Assembly (NCBI RefSeq): GCF_000317675.1
Contig: NC_019776.1
Coordinates: 2,356,001 to 2,420,000, forward strand
Direction of reading: 5' to 3'
DNA from: Cyanobacterium aponinum PCC 10605
GTDB lineage: Bacteria; Cyanobacteriota; Cyanobacteriia; Cyanobacteriales; Cyanobacteriaceae
Length of the DNA: 64,000 bases
Below the pieces are notes generated by a model, which worked only from the letters and a program-made list of their open reading frames with translations, was not told where the DNA came from and ran no database searches. Shown here piece by piece: positions 60,540 to 64,000 of the stretch. The translations under genes and the position numbers were made by a program. The stretch's first letter is position 1. Every line of letters begins with the position of its first letter.

Positions 60540-60705
60540 AACAAATTAATATTTATTTACAAAAGGCGATATAAATTTATAAAATCTAAAAAAAATATTA
60601 AGAAACTCCATATAAATTCAAAAACGTGTAAATATAGTTCCTGAGGATAAAATGAGGTCAGCCTTAATAAAGACCTTAAACATAAATAAGTCTATATAAA
60701 AAACC

Positions 60706-60747
60706 GAGGCTTCTTCTTGAAAGGGAGGAAGCCTTTATATTTTTTTA
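60706..60747 (+). terminator. Strong hairpin with U-tract
   Basis: GAGGCTTCTTC / GAGGAAGCCTTT form a stem of 9 or more base pairs, followed by ATATTTTTTT. It lies 167 bp after the YqeG stop, too far to be its simple terminator unless the 3' UTR is long; a small RNA starting around 60600 would also be consistent. No such RNA family is recognisable. Confidence 0.55.
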
Positions 60748-60787
60748 AAATTAATAAGACTAATTCCTAATTTTTGATTTGGTTTCC

Positions 60788-60907
60788 CTAACGATAAAAA
60801 CGAGAAAAAATCTTTTTCTGACTACCTTTTTTCTCCCAGTGGGAAATAGTAGTTAGCAAAAAATAAACTAAGACGATATACAACAAAGCAATTAATGGTA
60901 TTAGCAT
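60788..60907 (-). CDS. Possible 39-residue single-helix membrane protein
   Basis: MLIPLIALLYIVLVYFLLTT, then ISHWEKKGSQKKIFSRFYR and stop: one strongly hydrophobic helix (2-20) followed by a basic tail. The layout is like the small single-span proteins of cyanobacterial thylakoid complexes, but I cannot match it to a known one. The GGGGG stretch 8-12 nt upstream may act as a binding site. An overlapping 61-codon frame (60822-61007) in another register is less protein-like. Chance is possible in such AT-rich DNA. Confidence 0.3.
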   Translation of the reverse strand: MLIPLIALLYIVLVYFLLTTISHWEKKGSQKKIFSRFYR

Positions 60908-61007
60908 AGATAAACCCCCATGGTAATGGTTCAAGTAAATGGTGAATATTAATCAAGAATCCTTCCATCTTTGATTCAATAAGTGAAAAAGAATAAATTG
61001 ATACCAA

Positions 61008-61911
61008 ACCGACTAGGACTTAGTTTTATAACAATAGAAAACTGTCCTAAACTCAATAAGATAGACCTCTGGGCAAAATCAAAAAAACCAAACCCACTGA
61101 GGTAGATTTTGGGGGATAATTTTGTCTGCTTAATAATTAGTATGTATATTTTTTACTTAGACCAAAGCTGAAATGATTATATTGTTCTATCAAAAATAAT
61201 GGGTTTAAAATTCTGTCTTTAGAGACGAGTAATTTTTGCTGTATCAAACTACTTGCAGAAATCACCTTGCCCATTACATCATTTAGCTTTGCCCTTTGGA
61301 CTGTTTTTGTAGTAAATAACTAGCTTTTTAAACTACTTATCAACCACTAAAAATATTGTCTATCTTCTTCAAAGCATTTGTTACTATACTTAATTATTAA
61401 TTATCACTAAAAGTGCGATCGCCCTTGATTAACTTAATTATTTCAGAAACAACTTACAGAGTTTCATCCATCTTCTGGCTAATCTAAAAAATAATGCTAA
61501 TAGTCAAAAAACTATATCTAACCATTAGAGAGGAATAAAAATCAAATAAAACGAAAATATCTTTATTCTTCTCCAAATTATTTTTTGACTGTAACAAGAA
61601 ATTTCCAATCAAGCCCTTCTCAATCGATGGAGAATTCGGATTCTTTCTTTCAAGTAATCTAGGGAAATTGCGACTTTATGGACAAACTCCCCTCTATTTC
61701 ATAGAATAACATAGATTAAAAAAAAATGGGGAAAAATAAAAAAAAAATTACAAATCCTCAAAACATTATTATATAAGCATTTCCACCATAGTAGCACTAA
61801 AAAAAACAAGAAAAAATCTTGTTAAGTAGATCTAACAGGGGAAACCATAGCTTAAAATAACAATAAGATATGTAAACTTTCGTAAACTATTTTTAGCTAT
61901 TCTACTCATCA
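61008..61911. other. Gene-free AT-rich region upstream of the prenyl synthase gene
   Basis: About 900 bp with no credible ORF on either strand. It contains one HIP1-type GTGCGATCGCCC at about 61415, the inverted repeat AACAAGAAAAAATCTTGTT at about 61808-61826, A-tracts (61720-61755) and the region just before the start at 61912. None of the window's repeat families is present, which sets it apart from most other spacers. Long 5' UTR, regulatory RNA or a decayed gene are all possible; I cannot tell which. Confidence 0.4.
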
Positions 61912-62883
61912 ATGACAACTGCAACCTCGATATTCACCCCTGTAGAAAAAGACTTATCAATTCTGATTGATAACTTAACCAGCCTAGTTCAAGCCCAACA
62001 TCCCATCTTAGGGGCGGCGGCAGAGCATTTATTCACGGCTGGTGGAAAAAGAATTCGTCCCGCTATTGTGCTATTAGTATCAAGAGCAACAATGAAAGGA
62101 GATGACTTAACTCCTCGTCATCGTCGTTTAGCAGAAATAACAGAAATGATTCATACTGCCAGTTTAGTTCATGATGATGTAGTAGATGAAGCAGAGTTAA
62201 GAAGACAAGTAGCAACCGTCAATAGTTTATTTGGTAATCGTGTAGCAGTATTAGCTGGGGACTTTCTTTTTGCGCAGTCTTCATGGTATTTGGCTAATTT
62301 AGATAATCTACAGGTAGTCAAGCTATTGTCAGAGGTAATTAGGGATTTTGCAGAAGGGGAAATTCAACAAGGTTTAAGTTGTTTTGACACTAATGTTAGT
62401 TTAGAAAAATATTTACAGAAAAGTTATTTTAAAACAGCTTCTTTGATTGCCAATAGTGCAAAAGCCGCCGCTATATTGAGTGATGCAGGAGAAGGAATTG
62501 CAAATCAAATTTATAGTTACGGACGTAATATCGGTTTAGCTTTTCAAATAGTAGATGATATTCTTGACTTTACCTCTCCTACAGAAGTATTGGGTAAACC
62601 AGCAGGTTCAGATTTAGCCTGTGGTAATTTAACTGCCCCTGTATTATTTGCTATGGAAGAAAAACCTTCCCTTAGTATCCTTATTGAGAGGGAATTCAGT
62701 GAAGAAGGAGATTTAGATCAGGCTTTAGCTTTAGTTTACGATAGTAACGGTATTGAAAAAGCGAGAGATTTAGCACATCAGCATAGTCAGTTAGCCTTAA
62801 AAGAGTTGCAATATTTACCTTCTTGCCCTGCCACTGATTCTTTAAGAGAGCTAACAGATTACGTATTAAGTCGAATTAAGTAA
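61912..62883 (+). CDS. sds: All-trans polyprenyl (solanesyl) diphosphate synthase
   Basis: 323 residues, a trans-isoprenyl diphosphate synthase. Both Asp-rich motifs are complete: DDVVD (first, in LVHDDVVDEAELRR) and DDILD (second, in QIVDDILDF), as are the GGKRIRP motif and the KTASLI region. Small residues before the first motif (MIHTASLVHDD) leave room for a long chain, as in solanesyl diphosphate synthases. In cyanobacteria the C45 product is the side chain of plastoquinone. The start MTTATSIFTPVEKDL is right behind a 1-kb spacer. A family-2 element follows shortly after its stop. The close C20 relative CrtE is less likely given the residues before the first motif. Confidence 0.88.
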   Translation: MTTATSIFTPVEKDLSILIDNLTSLVQAQHPILGAAAEHLFTAGGKRIRPAIVLLVSRATMKGDDLTPRHRRLAEITEMIHTASLVHDDVVDEAELRRQVATVNSLFGNRVAVLAGDFLFAQSSWYLANLDNLQVVKLLSEVIRDFAEGEIQQGLSCFDTNVSLEKYLQKSYFKTASLIANSAKAAAILSDAGEGIANQIYSYGRNIGLAFQIVDDILDFTSPTEVLGKPAGSDLACGNLTAPVLFAMEEKPSLSILIEREFSEEGDLDQALALVYDSNGIEKARDLAHQHSQLALKELQYLPSCPATDSLRELTDYVLSRIK

Positions 62884-62900
62884 TTTATCAAAAAAACTTT

Positions 62901-63090
62901 GGACTCTATTACTTTGAATATGTAAATTATTAGTTAGGGTAGGCTGAAAGGCAAGAGGCAATAGGCAATAGGGGATTATTAAATAATAATTTATAAACTT
63001 TTAGTTTTTATTTTACTATAAACACTATTCAATAAAAGTTATGGGAGTTATTTTTTATTAATTTATCATAACCACACTCTGAAGAACCAT
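62901..63090. mobile_element. MITE-like element, family 2, inverted copy
   Basis: From GGACTCTATTACTTTGAATA to CACTCTGAAGAACCAT. Its reverse complement is nearly identical to the element at 31457-31643 (shared pieces include AATAGTGTTTATAGTAAAAT and CCTCTTGCCTTTCAG). It lies 17 bp after the stop of the prenyl synthase gene. A partial second copy follows directly, so no clean target duplication can be seen. Confidence 0.75.
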
Positions 63091-63190
63091 AATTTATAGA
63101 CTTTTATTTTACTATGAAAACTATTCAATAAATGTTATACAAGTTATTCTCTATCAATTTATCATAACCACTTTAGAACTGAAATCTTGC
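63091..63190. repeat. Partial second copy of a family-2 end in tandem
   Basis: AATTTATAGACTTTTATTTT to CAATTTATCATAACCACTTT repeats the last ~85 bp of the element before it (compare AAACACTATTCAATAAAAGT and GAAAACTATTCAATAAATGT). This looks like a nested insertion or an unequal-exchange duplication. Confidence 0.65.
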
Positions 63191-63319
63191 ACAAGGATAT
63201 TAATACTATAAAGCTAAATATTTAAAATCAATGTTAATGTTTTTTTATCAATTTTTATTACTTTTCCCTGTTTTGCACCTTTATCAGTCAAGATATGAGT
63301 ATAAAAACTATTCTATTTT

Positions 63320-64000
63320 TTATTCCATTTTTTTGAATATAAAATTATCTAAATCATCTAATATTTTATGAGCGGCTAAAATACCACTTGAACTCGTCCA
63401 ATGTGCATCACTTACTTGATAAATTTGTCCATTTTTTACTACTTCTAAATTCTGCCATAAAGGATGATTTAACCACTTTTCTTCCGATGCTTTTCCTTTT
63501 TCTCCTTGAGAACTATCTGTAAAATAAAATAAGTAATCTGCATCCAATAAAGGGATATTTTCGATCGCAATTTCGTCAGCAAAATCTTTTTTTTGTTGAG
63601 CAGGAGGGCGCTTTAATCCCAATTCTGCGACAATTTGCCCGGGAAATGATTGTTCATAGTAAAGACGGGTATTTCCTGCAATAAAACGCACTAAAGATAC
63701 GGTGGGAGGATTATCTCCTAATTTCTCTTTGAATGTGGCTACTTTCTGCCCCCATTCCTGTAAAAGTTTTTCCGCTTCTGCTTCTTTGTTAACGGCTTGG
63801 GCATAGAGTTTTAAATTATCTTTCCATGTTACTCCAATAGTCTCCGAAAATACCGTAGGTGCGATCGCACTTAATTGGGGATATAATTGTTCTTGGCGCA
63901 CCTTACTACCGATAATTAAATCAGGTTTGAGGGAAACGATTAACTCTAAATTAGGCTTAAATTCATCCCCAATCACCATAACATCGGTCATTTTATTTTC
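63320..64000 (-). CDS. Iron-siderophore ABC transporter substrate-binding protein (5' end outside window)
   Basis: 227 residues of the C-terminal part are visible; the frame continues to the window edge (codons before MTDVMVIGDEF are Glu-Asn-Lys), so the signal peptide and start lie outside. The visible part matches periplasmic FecB/FhuD-type proteins: VIGDEFKPNLELIVSLKPDLIIGS, the long bridging helix (about 60-85) and the C-terminal lobe with HPLWQNLEVVKNGQIYQV. It would carry Fe(III)-siderophore or related complexes to a FecCD/FhuB-type permease, presumably encoded upstream, out of view. Fur control would be expected, but the promoter is not in the window. Confidence 0.85.
   Translation of the reverse strand, partial: ENKMTDVMVIGDEFKPNLELIVSLKPDLIIGSKVRQEQLYPQLSAIAPTVFSETIGVTWKDNLKLYAQAVNKEAEAEKLLQEWGQKVATFKEKLGDNPPTVSLVRFIAGNTRLYYEQSFPGQIVAELGLKRPPAQQKKDFADEIAIENIPLLDADYLFYFTDSSQGEKGKASEEKWLNHPLWQNLEVVKNGQIYQVSDAHWTSSSGILAAHKILDDLDNFIFKKME

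Noticed and set aside
61008-61911. rnpB, 6S or tmRNA in the 0.9-kb gene-free region
   Set aside because: I looked for conserved core sequences and saw none; the region is too AT-rich for these RNAs.

Overview
This window comes from an AT-rich cyanobacterial chromosome. The evidence is psaM, psbV, cpcE, a Ycf66-family gene, hemE, a solanesyl/prenyl diphosphate synthase gene, an ammonium transporter with an NtcA-type box, and the repeated HIP1 octamer GCGATCGC in coding DNA. The low GC content and the very dense short repeats (AGGTGTC- and CCTGAAA-type heptamers, C/G-rich palindromes, MITE-like elements) suggest a unicellular lineage near Geminocystis/Cyanobacterium. That placement is inference. 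I see no rRNA, tRNA or CRISPR array.

Layout. 1-9 kb: end of a GrpE-like gene, ftsI behind an FtsL-like gene, an FHA-WD40 protein, a DMT permease, a pentapeptide protein, a TspO-like protein and hemE. 9-17.6 kb: Ycf66-like, cpcE (phycocyanin lyase subunit), an ABC ATPase, a hybrid histidine kinase, dnaN, a ComEA-like protein and the 31-residue psaM. 18-30 kb: one 3948-residue surface or secreted protein (Asp-box, LamG, FG-GAP, RTX-like and Calx-beta segments) ending in three YRF...YLYVGEEE modules. 30-34 kb: a second TspO-like gene, a hypothetical gene, gmhA and a squalene/phytoene synthase-like gene. 34.7-42.3 kb: a complete chemotaxis-type operon of the type IV pilus (Pil/Hmp) class in the order PatA-like REC, CheY, CheW, MCP, CheA-REC, with a CRP-like palindrome upstream. 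42.4-46 kb: a four-helix-bundle gene broken by a MITE, then two tandem cyclophilin genes carrying the same C-terminal module as the giant protein. 46-50.5 kb: a seven-gene operon matching Synechocystis slr0144-slr0151, linked to photosystem II assembly, with two V4R proteins, two phycobiliprotein-fold proteins, a [2Fe-2S] protein, a repeat-motif protein and a TPR membrane protein. 50.7-56 kb: two pentapeptide proteins sharing a C-terminal domain, an EAL phosphodiesterase and an MscS channel. 56-64 kb: amt, psbV, a MalK-type ATPase, a YqeG-like phosphatase, a 1.4 kb gene-poor spacer, a prenyl diphosphate synthase and a partial iron-siderophore binding protein.

The most rewarding points are: (i) the slr0144-type operon, whose phycobiliprotein-like members keep the bilin-attachment Cys and neighbouring Arg; (ii) two families of short non-autonomous elements, one with a 5-bp target duplication that lets an interrupted gene be rebuilt exactly, the other repeatedly placed at stop codons; (iii) the cyclophilin pair, with near-identical ends and one degenerate active site; and (iv) a paired pentapeptide/C-terminal domain family.
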